A stretch of DNA of 64,000 nucleotides, taken from contig NFUO01000467.1 of assembly GCA_002197545.1 (NCBI GenBank), positions 1-64,000 of the forward strand. Direction: 5' to 3'. The DNA is from Acidobacteria subdivision 2 bacterium RH1 MAG20. GTDB lineage: Bacteria; Acidobacteriota; Terriglobia; Terriglobales; Acidobacteriaceae. A program made the translations under genes and the position numbers. Positions within the stretch are counted from its first letter, which is position 1. Every line of letters starts with the position of its first letter. Shown piece by piece: positions 17,590 through 29,437 of the stretch. Below the pieces are notes generated by a model. That model saw only the letters and a list, made by a program, of their open reading frames with translations. It had not been told where the DNA came from and made no database searches.

Positions 17590-18311
17590 ATGAATAGCTG
17601 GCGTCTTAATCTGTTACCCGAAGAAGTAGACCGAATCATCGATTTCAAAGGCTACGGAAATCCGTCCGGAAAAGTGTGGTTATAGGCATCGAAGAAGGTT
17701 TAGGGAAGATGGACTCGAACGATATAGAACATAATCTGAAGGCGCGCGGCGGTTTTAGCAGCCTAATGGATTTGCGTGACGCGCACTTGCTATTACGCGA
17801 AAAGGGCGAACCTATTGATGTCGAGAAGGAACCTCCTTCAACGCCAGTATGGCAATATATGGCGAAAATCATGTTGGCACATGACGGGCATGAGAATTGG
17901 CGAGATAAAGAATGTGTCAAGAATTATGTGCGAACTCAACTTGGACGAGAGAAGAGCAAGACATTTCTCACTGAACTGTCACCAATTCCTTGTCGTCGCA
18001 ACGGTGACAAAAAATGGGTGGCCGAGTTTTCAAGAATCCAGCCACTTTTGAGCCAAAGGATTAGCAAACGCAAGGATGATCTACGTTCTTTATTGGACTC
18101 CACCCATAGCAGCCTAGTGATTTGCTACGGAGGTGGAGTTAAGCAGGCACAGAATTTTGCAACGCTACTCGGTATCGAATGGCGAAAGGAATATGGCAAA
18201 ATTCGTACCTCCGCTAACTCGAGGCATTTACTACTACCGTTCTTCGGCAATGGCCAAATGAGCCATGCAGTGATTGAAGACCTAATTTCATCCGGGCTAC
18301 TAAGCTCGTAA
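17590..18311 (+). pseudogene. Frameshifted gene, possible uracil-DNA-glycosylase-superfamily protein
   Basis: Frame one runs from an ATG at 17590 (AGGA just upstream) and reads MNSWRLNLLPEEVDRI and FKGYGNPSGKVW before a stop at 17683. The next frame continues at once with IGIEEGLGKMDSN and runs to 18311. Restoring one T near 17681 gives an uninterrupted protein of about 240 residues in which GYGNPSGKVWFIGIEEG is a strand-plus-acidic-loop motif, with later TELSPIPCRR, VICYGGG and LLPFFGNGQMSH. This layout recalls uracil-DNA-glycosylase-fold proteins, but that is only motif likeness. Base composition is AT-richer than purB, so the gene may be acquired. Sequencing error and slippage are alternatives. 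Confidence 0.6.
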
Positions 18312-18318
18312 GAGTCTC

Positions 18319-18912
18319 GTGGAAAACCTCGTCCAAATTGTAGATACCGCTGTAGCCGACGCGTATCGTCGCAGCGGCCATCATCTAGTCTGCAAACCCG
18401 GCTGCTCCCAATGCTGCATCGGAGTCTTTCCCATCGCGCACGAAGACGCAGCTCGCCTTCGCGAAGGCCTCGCAGCCCTCACTCAAACCGACCCAGAAAA
18501 AGCCGGACGCATCCAGGCAAGAGTAGCCGACTCCCTCACCCGCCTCGACCCCTGGTTCCCCGGCGACCGACACACCGGCATCCTCAACGAGGACCACGAA
18601 GCCGCTATCCTCTTCGAAGAGTTCGCTAACGACGAGCCCTGCCCCGTGCTCGATCTCGATCACGGCACCTGCGACCTTTACGAGCATCGCCCCATTCTCT
18701 GCCGGACGTTTGGCCCACCAATGCGCACGGCAGAGGACAATCTCGCCACCTGCGAGCTCTGCTACATCCACGCCACCACCGAAGAGATCGCCGCCTGCGA
18801 GCTCGACCCCACCATCCCCGCGCAGGAAGAGGCCAGCAACGAAGCCTTCAACGCCGCGCATGGTCTCCACGGCCAAACCCTTGTCGCCTACGCTCTCCGC
18901 AGTCGCGATTAA
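18319..18912 (+). CDS. YkgJ-like cysteine cluster protein
   Basis: A 197-residue protein of the YkgJ/CxxCxxCC family thought to bind zinc or an iron-sulfur cluster. Cysteines occur in CKPGCSQCCIG (about residues 25-35), CPVLDLDHGTCDLYEHRP, ILCRTFGPP and TCELCYIH. The start is a GTG with no strong ribosome site. Its stop overlaps the stop of the converging exported-protein gene. The family's biochemical role is not established. Confidence 0.85.
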   Translation: MENLVQIVDTAVADAYRRSGHHLVCKPGCSQCCIGVFPIAHEDAARLREGLAALTQTDPEKAGRIQARVADSLTRLDPWFPGDRHTGILNEDHEAAILFEEFANDEPCPVLDLDHGTCDLYEHRPILCRTFGPPMRTAEDNLATCELCYIHATTEEIAACELDPTIPAQEEASNEAFNAAHGLHGQTLVAYALRSRD

Positions 18913-19943
18913 GGCTGTGCCACAGGAGCATCTGTCAAAACCGTCCTCGTCGACGTATCCGCTGGAGCCGCCTGCCCGTCCGTCACCTCCTCGTCGCCAG
19001 CGTTGAAGACCGTCGCATTCTTCGGCAATCTCATTCTTCCCTCGGCAAGATACGCGACGACCACCCCACCGGTAAACTCCGGACTCAGCACCACCAGCGG
19101 CAGCAGATACTTCTTACTCTTCACCAGCGACTCCGTCACTCCGTCCACCCCATGACTCCGCTTGACCGTCCCCGGCACCTGCGGAATCACAAACGCCGTC
19201 ATATTCAACTCGGGATGCTTCTTTCCATACGCCACCAGCGAGCGCGCCACCTGCTTCGGCGTCATCAGGCCCACGTCCGCAATAAAGTTCCGATGAATCG
19301 CGTGAGGGAAAAAAGTATCGAGCACTACCCGCGAAAAATCAGCGCAGTTATGAAACAGCAGATTGAAGTGGCCCACATTGCTTCGATCGTTGAACAGCGC
19401 GATAAATCGCTGGTCCTGTTCGGGCGTGCTGTCCACCTCGAACCCATGGATCTTGCGGTCATAGGAAGAACCCACCAGTTGTGTCCACTCTCCCTTGGGA
19501 ACCTCGCCAAATTGCCCACTCGGCGCAAGGCCCTGCAGATGTTTCCGCCGGTACTCATCTCGCAACTCCGCAACCTGTTTCTTATCGACCCGCATCGGAA
19601 CATCGTTCAGCGAATCCACTGCGTACAGATAAGGGATCAATGGCACAGCAATCCAATCGTACCCATCGATCTTGTGGTATCGGCTGATCACAACTCCGTA
19701 CTCGCCGTTCTCGCAAGGCCGCAGCTCCATCGGCGACTTCGCACAGATGTGGTTGAGATAAACCGCCGCATGTCCGGTAGGATTCATCGCGCCAAATCCG
19801 CCGTATGGCTCTTCCATCAGCAGTGCTACCGAAGCATATCCATGCGCTGCTCCTAGCAATGCCATCACCACCAGCAGCAGCAACGTCGTTCTCCGGCGAT
19901 ATGCAATCCCGCAGGTATCCTCTCCAACCTTCATGTGGCTCAT
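18909..19943 (-). CDS. Exported protein with permuted papain-like (H...NC) residues
   Basis: A 344-residue protein with an N-terminal signal or anchor segment (TTLLLLVVMALLGAAHGYAS). I do not recognise a named family. H58 in PTGHAAVYLNH followed much later by N199-C200 in LLFHNCADFSRVVLDTFFP is the order seen in circularly permuted NlpC/P60 (LRAT/YiiX-like) thiol enzymes, so C200 could be a nucleophile and H58 its base. The C-terminal 80 residues look disordered and alanine/threonine-rich. The first ATG is used; a second at residue 4 is possible. It converges with the YkgJ-like gene with overlapping stops. Confidence 0.7.
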   Translation of the reverse strand: MSHMKVGEDTCGIAYRRRTTLLLLVVMALLGAAHGYASVALLMEEPYGGFGAMNPTGHAAVYLNHICAKSPMELRPCENGEYGVVISRYHKIDGYDWIAVPLIPYLYAVDSLNDVPMRVDKKQVAELRDEYRRKHLQGLAPSGQFGEVPKGEWTQLVGSSYDRKIHGFEVDSTPEQDQRFIALFNDRSNVGHFNLLFHNCADFSRVVLDTFFPHAIHRNFIADVGLMTPKQVARSLVAYGKKHPELNMTAFVIPQVPGTVKRSHGVDGVTESLVKSKKYLLPLVVLSPEFTGGVVVAYLAEGRMRLPKNATVFNAGDEEVTDGQAAPADTSTRTVLTDAPVAQP

Positions 19944-20042
19944 ATCTCCATTAATTCATGAGTAATCAAATCATTAAAGGCGCAGACAAGGAAAAAGTCG
20001 CGGATCGGCAGTCTTATCCCTATTTCAGCGATAATCATCCAC

Positions 20043-20657
20043 GTGGCTGACTTTACACTCCCGACCCCACGCAACATCACTCTGGCCGTAACCGGAGCCA
20101 GCGGCTCCATCTATGCTGCTGAGATGCTTCGTGCTCTTGCAGCCGACACCCGTGTAACAAAAATAAACTTCGTCGTCTCTGACAGCGCCTTGAGAGTCTT
20201 CGCCGAAGAGCTGCAGTTAAGCGGCCGCAACGATCTCGCAGAAAAACTCCTCGGCGCTTCCTCGCCCAAAATTCAGCAACATCCTGAGACCGACATCGGC
20301 GCCAACATCGCCAGCGGCAGTTATCCCACCGACGCCATGATCATCCTTCCCTGCTCCATGGGAACCCTCGCCAGCATCGCCAACGGCCTCGCCTCAAACC
20401 TCATCCAGCGCGCCGCCGATGTCTGCCTCAAAGAACGCCGTCCGCTTCTGCTCTGTGTACGCGAAACCCCGTTCAATCGCATCCATCTCCGCAACATGCA
20501 GCTCGCATCCGACGCGGGGGCAGTCATCTTTCCCGTTATCCCCACTCTCTACAACCACCCACAGAACACCACCGAGATGGCTCGCCAGTTCATCGACCGC
20601 GTCCTCGCCCATATAGGTTTGCCGCAGCCAGGCGTCTACCAATGGCAGCCTGACTAA
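20043..20657 (+). CDS. ubiX: Flavin prenyltransferase UbiX
   Basis: A 204-residue UbiX/Pad1 flavoprotein that attaches dimethylallyl to FMN to make the cofactor of UbiD decarboxylases. Motifs are VTGASGSIYAAEML (FMN phosphate site), SDSALRVF, PCSMGTLASIANGLASN and RPLLLCVRETPFN, with MQLASDAGAVIFP near the end. The start is a GTG. No ubiD gene is in this window. It overlaps the converging hydrolase gene by four bases. Confidence 0.94.
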   Translation: MADFTLPTPRNITLAVTGASGSIYAAEMLRALAADTRVTKINFVVSDSALRVFAEELQLSGRNDLAEKLLGASSPKIQQHPETDIGANIASGSYPTDAMIILPCSMGTLASIANGLASNLIQRAADVCLKERRPLLLCVRETPFNRIHLRNMQLASDAGAVIFPVIPTLYNHPQNTTEMARQFIDRVLAHIGLPQPGVYQWQPD

Positions 20658-21625
20658 CGCTTCTGACTATGCTCCACCGGAAAAATCTTCTCTCCGCTCT
20701 GCATGGGGGGCTCTGCCTGCAGAAAAGCTACCGTGCCCTCCAGCACAGGCTTCGCGCACTCCGCCGGAGCGAGATGCCCGCAACCCTCCACCACATCCAG
20801 AACAGAGTACGGAACATCTCGATGAATCGTCTCTGCCACCGACAACGGAATCAGCGCATCCTGCGCGCCCCACACAATCAGCATCGGTTGTTGAATATTC
20901 TGCAGCCTGAAATCCAACAGATCACGACCGTCCGTCATGGCCGCCATACTGCGATGGATCACCCAGGCATTTCGTTGCAGCTTCCGTAGCGCTGCCTTCG
21001 CCACAAACTCCGGCATATCAATCGGCTTCGGCGTCAGCGTCGCCATCAGCCGCCGAACTCCGGTCACGTCCGCCGGCGTAAACAGATCCGGCCCAAACGT
21101 AGCCGGGAAATAGGTGCCCGCGCTGTCGTAGATCATCAACCGGTCCACCATCTCAGGATGGTCCAGCGCCAGCTTCATCGAGATCCAGCCGCCCATCGAC
21201 CAGCCTCCGACATCGGCGCGCGACAGGTGGACCGCCTTCATAAACTGCACAACAACGGCCTCTTCCATCGAAATCGAATAGCTCACATCGGGCCGTGGAG
21301 AGCGCCCAAATCCCAGCAGGTCCGGCGCATAGACATGAAATCCCTTCGCCGCCAGAGTCGGAATCATCGCGCCCCAGTCCTCGCCACGAGCGCCCAGTCC
21401 ATGCACCAGCAGCAGCGGAGTTCCCGCCGAACCATCCTTTGGCCGTGCCTCAAAATAATGGAGCCGGTATCCGCCGGCTTCAATATATTCGCTTCGCACA
21501 CCGGCGCGCCACAGATGGAAACGGACCATCTGGTCCGCCAGTCGCAGCGGAAAGCAATAAACAATCACCCCCGCCGCAACGCAAAGCAACACCAAAAGAG
21601 CGACAACCCGAAGTCCACGCCTCAT
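20654..21625 (-). CDS. Membrane-anchored alpha/beta hydrolase
   Basis: A 323-residue alpha/beta hydrolase with an N-terminal hydrophobic anchor (VVALLVLLCVAAGVIVYCF). The oxyanion region is LLVHGLGARGEDW, the nucleophile serine is in GGWSMGG, the acid in WGAQDALIP and the base in GCGHLAP. The fold is complete, so it should be an active esterase or related hydrolase on the membrane or in the periplasm. Substrate unknown. Confidence 0.86.
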   Translation of the reverse strand: MRRGLRVVALLVLLCVAAGVIVYCFPLRLADQMVRFHLWRAGVRSEYIEAGGYRLHYFEARPKDGSAGTPLLLVHGLGARGEDWGAMIPTLAAKGFHVYAPDLLGFGRSPRPDVSYSISMEEAVVVQFMKAVHLSRADVGGWSMGGWISMKLALDHPEMVDRLMIYDSAGTYFPATFGPDLFTPADVTGVRRLMATLTPKPIDMPEFVAKAALRKLQRNAWVIHRSMAAMTDGRDLLDFRLQNIQQPMLIVWGAQDALIPLSVAETIHRDVPYSVLDVVEGCGHLAPAECAKPVLEGTVAFLQAEPPMQSGEKIFPVEHSQKR

Positions 21626-21647
21626 CGTCCTGTCGCTCCCTTGCTCT

Positions 21648-22298
21648 TCATTTCAGCGGCTTGCCGAACTCTTCTCCAAATACCGTATGCGCCATGTCAA
21701 AGCGGCCGCCATCGAACTTGTCCTCGCCCTTCAGGTGGCCCACCGCCAGCAATGCCACCACCCAATAGCTCAGCGGAAGCCGCAATACCTCATGCACCTT
21801 ATCCTGCTCGAAACCTTCCATCGGAGCCGTATCGTAACCCAGCACCTCGGCCATCAGCATCATGTGCGTAAAGGCAATCATCACCATCTTGTTCAGCCAG
21901 CCATGCATCTGGTCGCTGCTGAAGCCGGACAGATAGTTGGTCACGCTACTCCGGGCCTGCGCCGCATAACTCTCCGGCATTCCTCCCTCGCGCCCCTGTT
22001 GCAGCATCAAGTCAATATCTTTTCTCCATCCATCCGCATCGCCGCAGGCCACGATCACAGCGGATGCCTCTTCCACCTTGCCCTGGTTATAACTGGCCGC
22101 CCGCAGCCGCTTCTTCTGTTCAGGCGACTGCACCACAATAAAACGCCAGGGCTGCATGTTGTATCCGCTCGGAGCATGAAGTCCCGCATCCAGAATCTGT
22201 TGCAGATCTTCCGCCGGAATCGGCTCACCATCGAAGCTAGGGGTTGCCCGCCTGCCCTGAATAGCTTCACTCAATGTCTTCTTAATTTGTGCCATCAT
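21648..22298 (-). CDS. Nitroreductase-family FMN oxidoreductase
   Basis: A 216-residue nitroreductase-fold protein. The FMN phosphate region is GRRATPSFDGEPIP, followed by HAPSGYNMQPWRFIVVQ, typical of the NfnB/YdgI-like group. Later helices include LMAEVLGYDTAPMEGF. It probably reduces nitro groups or quinones with NAD(P)H; the physiological substrate is unknown. Two adjacent ATG codons (22298, 22295) could start it; both lie close to a GAAAGAG ribosome site. It is 22 bases upstream of the hydrolase gene on the same strand and probably cotranscribed. Confidence 0.88.
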   Translation of the reverse strand: MMAQIKKTLSEAIQGRRATPSFDGEPIPAEDLQQILDAGLHAPSGYNMQPWRFIVVQSPEQKKRLRAASYNQGKVEEASAVIVACGDADGWRKDIDLMLQQGREGGMPESYAAQARSSVTNYLSGFSSDQMHGWLNKMVMIAFTHMMLMAEVLGYDTAPMEGFEQDKVHEVLRLPLSYWVVALLAVGHLKGEDKFDGGRFDMAHTVFGEEFGKPLK

Positions 22299-22449
22299 TA
22301 CTCTTTCTTGTCTCTATCTACTTATAAGATGCCAATTTAAGCCTGCCAAGTCAGGTCCGGGAATTTCAAAGGATCATGCAAAACGACTCCGAGGATAGCA
22401 TTCCCCGCTCAATCTCTCCATGAAGTAAATACAAAAAACTGGCCACCAT

Positions 22450-23460
22450 CTAATGAATCTCAGCCATCGTCTCTTCGGTCGCATACGGATTCTGTCCGGT
22501 AGTTTCAGTGAATATCCAGACTCCATGAAACGCCTTTCGCAATTCCGGATACGCTGCCAGCAGAGCGCTCGCCGCATCCGAATTGCGTTTCTTTGCCGCA
22601 GCGGCATCTACCGCCTGATCTACCTTCAGGTGCGCCACAACATCAATCTTCGCCGCGCCCAGCGAATCATCCACGCCCAAGCCTACAAATCGATATTCTG
22701 CGCCCGCTGTTCCCTTTACTACCAAGGGAGTCGCGGGGTTGATCCCCTCCGACAATGCCGGTGGCGCAGCAGCCGTCTGCTCACTCTTCAACTTCTCCAG
22801 ATGGCTGCTCTGCACAAAACCCGTCGGCTGCAGCAGCGCCTGCGCCTGCTGATAATAAAGCCACGCATTCCAATGCTCTTTGCGAGTAGCCATCGCCCGC
22901 GCCTGCGTCCAATACCAAAGCCCATCGTGCCCAGCCGCCGTAAGCGCCTTGGGATAGAACCCCGCCATCGCCCAGCGGCCCTGGTCCTGCCGCAACAGAA
23001 AAGAGATCTGCCACGGAGACGCGCTCTGTACCTTCACAATTACAAAACCATACCGCCCCGGCAACAGGCCCGGAATCAAAAAATCTACCTCAGCCACCGA
23101 CTTGTTCAGCGAGCAAAAAAACTGAGCATACGGAGCCGATCCATCCGGGTTACGCTTCAACTGTGTGCCATCCAGCAGATAAACCTGCTCCACCGCGATC
23201 GCTCCGCCCTTCAGCTTGGCCGCGGTCGAGCCCACCACGTCCCCAATGCCGCTAAAGTCTTTCGCATACTCAGCCACCGTCGCTGCCTGCAGCCCCTTCA
23301 CATCATCAGCCTGCACCTTCGTCGCCAGGTCTCGCGCCGCCGTCTCCAGCGCATTGCGATCAGTGACCATCATCTGCGACTGCGTCGTGCAGACCTCAGC
23401 CGATGCCACTCCAGAAAACAAAATTCCCGCCGCCAGCAACGCAACCTTCAATCTCATCAT
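22450..23460 (-). CDS. Exported hypothetical protein
   Basis: A 336-residue protein with a signal peptide (MMRLKVALLAAGILFSGVAS). The mature part has alternating helices and strands, with AAARDLATKVQADDVKGLQ near its start, a strand-rich middle (GRYGFVIVKVQSASPWQISF) and an alanine-rich C-terminal helix. No catalytic motif stands out and I do not recognise the family. The start at 23460 is chosen because GGTGGAC lies just upstream and the signal peptide begins there; the open frame extends 63 codons further without support. Confidence 0.65.
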   Translation of the reverse strand: MMRLKVALLAAGILFSGVASAEVCTTQSQMMVTDRNALETAARDLATKVQADDVKGLQAATVAEYAKDFSGIGDVVGSTAAKLKGGAIAVEQVYLLDGTQLKRNPDGSAPYAQFFCSLNKSVAEVDFLIPGLLPGRYGFVIVKVQSASPWQISFLLRQDQGRWAMAGFYPKALTAAGHDGLWYWTQARAMATRKEHWNAWLYYQQAQALLQPTGFVQSSHLEKLKSEQTAAAPPALSEGINPATPLVVKGTAGAEYRFVGLGVDDSLGAAKIDVVAHLKVDQAVDAAAAKKRNSDAASALLAAYPELRKAFHGVWIFTETTGQNPYATEETMAEIH

Positions 23461-23653
23461 CCTGTCCACCATGCGGCCTTTACAACGCTCCATTTGCCCT
23501 GCATGAAGCGCCGTGAATATCTCTGACAGTCTAGTACAACCGACCCTCCGAGCTGTTAACCTGCGGCGCATGTCGTCGCCACGCGATAGACTGATTGCCA
23601 ACGGCACCCGCACAACAGTAACCTCTGCCGCTCCAGCACGTCCTATCAATCAG

Positions 23654-24280
23654 ATGCAGCCTTCCGCGAAAATCCGATTCATCGCAGCCCTCGGCATCGC
23701 CTTTGCCCCGTTGCTGTCTGCTCAAACGCCGCAGCCGACGCCCTCATCGCAACCATCCCCACACCGCGCCGAAGTAACCTACACCGCCGGCAAGCTTTTC
23801 GTCTCCGCAAATAACTCCAGCCTCAACCAAATTCTCCGCGACATCTCCCGCGAAACCGGGATGAAGATCACCGGCGGCGTCGCCGACGAGCGAGTCTTCG
23901 GCCAATATGGTCCCGACGCTCCATCAAAAATCCTCAACACTCTGCTCGACGGCACCGGCACCAACATGCTCCTTCTGCAAGCCACCGGAACCACCCCTGC
24001 GGAGCTCATTCTGACCCCACGCCAAGGCGGCCCGACTCCTCCAAACCCCAACGCCTCCACATTCGAAGACAACTCAACGGATACCCAGGCCAGTCGCCCA
24101 ATCCTATCCCCGGAACGCCCGCAATATACCCCGGCAACAACCGTACCCAGCAACCCCGCCGCCGCAGATTCTCCGCAGCAATCTCCCAACGACGTCAAGA
24201 CGCCTCAGCAGATCTATGAGCAACTGCAGCGCATGCGCCAGCAACAGCAACAGCAACAGCAGCAATCAAACCCGCAATAA
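23654..24280 (+). CDS. Exported protein with STN-like domain and poly-Gln tail
   Basis: A 208-residue protein with a signal peptide (MQPSAKIRFIAALGIAFAPL). Residues about 45-115 resemble an STN/secretin N-terminal short domain (FVSANNSSLNQILRDISRET, then GMKITG and PSKILNTLLDGTG). A long proline/threonine-rich linker leads to a C-terminal QQIYEQLQRMRQ helix ending in nine glutamines. It lacks a secretin or TonB-receptor body, so it may be a loose periplasmic partner. The start was set by the signal peptide; an ATG at 23570 is possible. Confidence 0.65.
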   Translation: MQPSAKIRFIAALGIAFAPLLSAQTPQPTPSSQPSPHRAEVTYTAGKLFVSANNSSLNQILRDISRETGMKITGGVADERVFGQYGPDAPSKILNTLLDGTGTNMLLLQATGTTPAELILTPRQGGPTPPNPNASTFEDNSTDTQASRPILSPERPQYTPATTVPSNPAAADSPQQSPNDVKTPQQIYEQLQRMRQQQQQQQQQSNPQ

Positions 24281-24325
24281 GCCATTAAATTGTCCTAATC
24301 CCCACAACACCCAGCAGCCCAAAAT

Positions 24326-24499
24326 CTAGCCCTGAACCGCCCGTGCCGGAGCCACCACTCCACGCGCCGATTTCACCGCCACCTGCCGGGCGTGAATGCG
24401 GAATACATGAAACATCGACATCCAGACTCCATAGGCTATCAAGACACCCACCGCCAGCGAAGCCAACACCGCACAGATCAAAATGATTGACGAATACAC
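24326..24499 (-). CDS. Small single-pass membrane protein
   Basis: A 57-residue frame starting at a GTG with CAGGGGA five to ten bases upstream. It begins with a hydrophobic helix (SSIILICAVLASLAVGVLIA) continuing into YGVWMSMFHVF, then a basic segment RIHARQVAVKSARG. This is the shape of a bitopic small membrane protein with a cytoplasmic basic tail. It fills an otherwise empty gap between convergent and divergent genes. The function is unknown. Confidence 0.6.
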   Translation of the reverse strand: MYSSIILICAVLASLAVGVLIAYGVWMSMFHVFRIHARQVAVKSARGVVAPARAVQG

Positions 24500-24735
24500 A
24501 AAATCCCCTGATTCAACTCAACCACAGGCTCACATCCTCCCGTAGCAAGCATTTCCTAAACATTGCTATTGTTACAAATCTGGCGGCAATTACAATCATT
24601 CCGCACAAATCCCTATTGCTCCTTCGGATACATCTTTCCCATTTCGGGTTGTCGCTGCCCCGCCACCCAGCACTCCCCGTCTCGACTCCAAATGCCGTAT
24701 CCTAGAGACTTGGCCTGCCACGGCCACAATCATCC

Positions 24736-27806
<3,071 letters not shown>

Positions 27807-27810
<4 letters not shown>

Positions 27811-28757
27811 ACGAACTCCCATCCAATACCTCGTCCTTCAGCGACCAGCCCACCCCCGAGGCCCCCGCCATCCCATCCTTCCGCCCCACTGGCGCAGAGG
27901 ATGAAACAACAATGTTTCTCCCCGACACCCCAAACACCTCATCGGACTACACCCCCCGCCGCATCCCCCACCTTGGCCACGCCATCCTCTTCGTCACCTT
28001 TGCCGGAGCTATTCTCCTGCTCTCTCAAACCCTCCTCCTGGGCTTCTTCACCCTCCATACCAGCCAAAAGGTCGCAGCCTCCGTCCAGAACCCAAAACTT
28101 CTGGTAGCCGCCATGACCATTGCCTATATTTCTAGCCTCATCACCTCCTGGCTCTTCTTCCCCCTGCTCTGGCACCGCTCCTTCTCCGAAGGCCTGCAAT
28201 GGAACTTCGCCGCCGCCCGCCGCAACCTCCTCAAGCTCGTCGGCATGGGCCTGGTCCTGGGCTGGACCGTTCAGGCAATCTCCAGCCTGATTCCCATGCC
28301 GAAGACCATTCCCATGGACAACTTCTTTCACACCCCCTCCGACGTCTGGCTGGTAACCCTCTTCGGAACACTCCTTGCACCGGCCTTTGAGGAGATCTGT
28401 TTCCGCGGCTTCCTCCTGCCCGCCTTCGCCATCGCCTACGACTGGCTCAGCCTGCCCCGCACCCCGATCGCCCGCCAGCGCTGGCAGACCACGATAAACC
28501 TATCCACCGCCGGCCTGCTCTTCTCAGCCATCGTCACCAGCATCCTCTTCGCCCTCCTTCACGCTGAGCAACTGGCCCACGCCTGGGGAGCGCTCTTCGT
28601 TCTCTTCTGCGTCTCCCTCGTCCTCACCCTGGTCCGCATCCGTACCCAGTCCGTCGCCTGCTCAGCGATAGTTCACGCCTGCTATAACCTCTCGGTCTTC
28701 ATCGCCCTCTTTATAGTCACTGGCGGTTACCGCCATCTCGACCGCATAGCTCGCTAA
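27807..28757 (+). CDS. CPBP-family intramembrane metalloprotease
   Basis: A 316-residue polytopic membrane protein with about seven or eight hydrophobic segments. The CPBP (Abi/Rce1-like) motifs are present: [14 protein letters not shown] with the paired glutamates and arginine, then [13 protein letters not shown] and IVHACYNL with histidines. The first 45 residues are a proline-rich cytosolic leader. It starts within the uvrA stop codon (ATGA), so it is coupled to uvrA although the functions seem unrelated. Substrate unknown. Confidence 0.88.
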
Positions 28758-28911
28758 GTTGCCCTTTGTTGTTACCTGTTCTCATTTCCCTCAAGAACTC
28801 CATTATCTCGACCGGAGTGGCGCTTTGCCGCCACATAATCAGGAAGGCTGAACAAGCAAATGATATGCTGAGACCGCCCTTCAAGTGAGAAAATCAGCCC
28901 TGAAAGGACAG

Positions 28912-29355
28912 ATGATGGCCGCACCTCAAAGTCTAAGCAATTACAAACGCAGGAATCCGCTCTTTCATTTCGTCCTGATGCCTGTCCTCGTCCTCAATCT
29001 CATCTTCTCCATCTACGACACCATCCACCGCTATCCCGCCCATCGATATCTCTTCCACTGGTGGATCGTCATGTCGTTAGCCCTTATTCTTCTGGCGCTA
29101 CTCAGCCGAAAAAATGCAGTAAGGGCTCAGGATCGCATCATTCGCCTCGAAGAGCGCCTTCGCATGGCCACCCTGCTGCCAGCGGACGAACTCACGCACG
29201 TCAACGAGCTCACTACCCGCCAGCTCATCGCGCTCCGCTTCGCCTCTGACGCCGAACTCCCCGCCCTGGTTCACCGTACCCTCACCCAGAACCTCGAGCC
29301 CAAAGCGATCAAACAAAGCATCGTCAACTGGCGCGCCGACAACGAACGGATATAG
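28912..29355 (+). CDS. DUF6526-like membrane protein
   Basis: A 147-residue protein with two transmembrane helices (FHFVLMPVLVLNLIFSIY and WWIVMSLALILLALL) followed by a cytosolic helical domain containing RLEERLRMATLLPADE and TTRQLIALRFASDAELPAL. This order suits the DUF6526 family. GAAAGGACAG lies directly before the ATG at 28912. The function is unknown. Confidence 0.75.
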   Translation: MMAAPQSLSNYKRRNPLFHFVLMPVLVLNLIFSIYDTIHRYPAHRYLFHWWIVMSLALILLALLSRKNAVRAQDRIIRLEERLRMATLLPADELTHVNELTTRQLIALRFASDAELPALVHRTLTQNLEPKAIKQSIVNWRADNERI

Positions 29356-29437
29356 TAATTGCAAAATTTCAGGCCAACTTCAGAAGTAGGAAGTTGTCCT
29401 TAATCAATCTGTTGGGCCGCAAAAGTAAAGCGATTGT

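Noticed and set aside
29377..29397. Hairpin CAACTTC / GAAGTTG after the DUF6526 gene
   Set aside because: Only seven base pairs and no T run; too weak to call a terminator.
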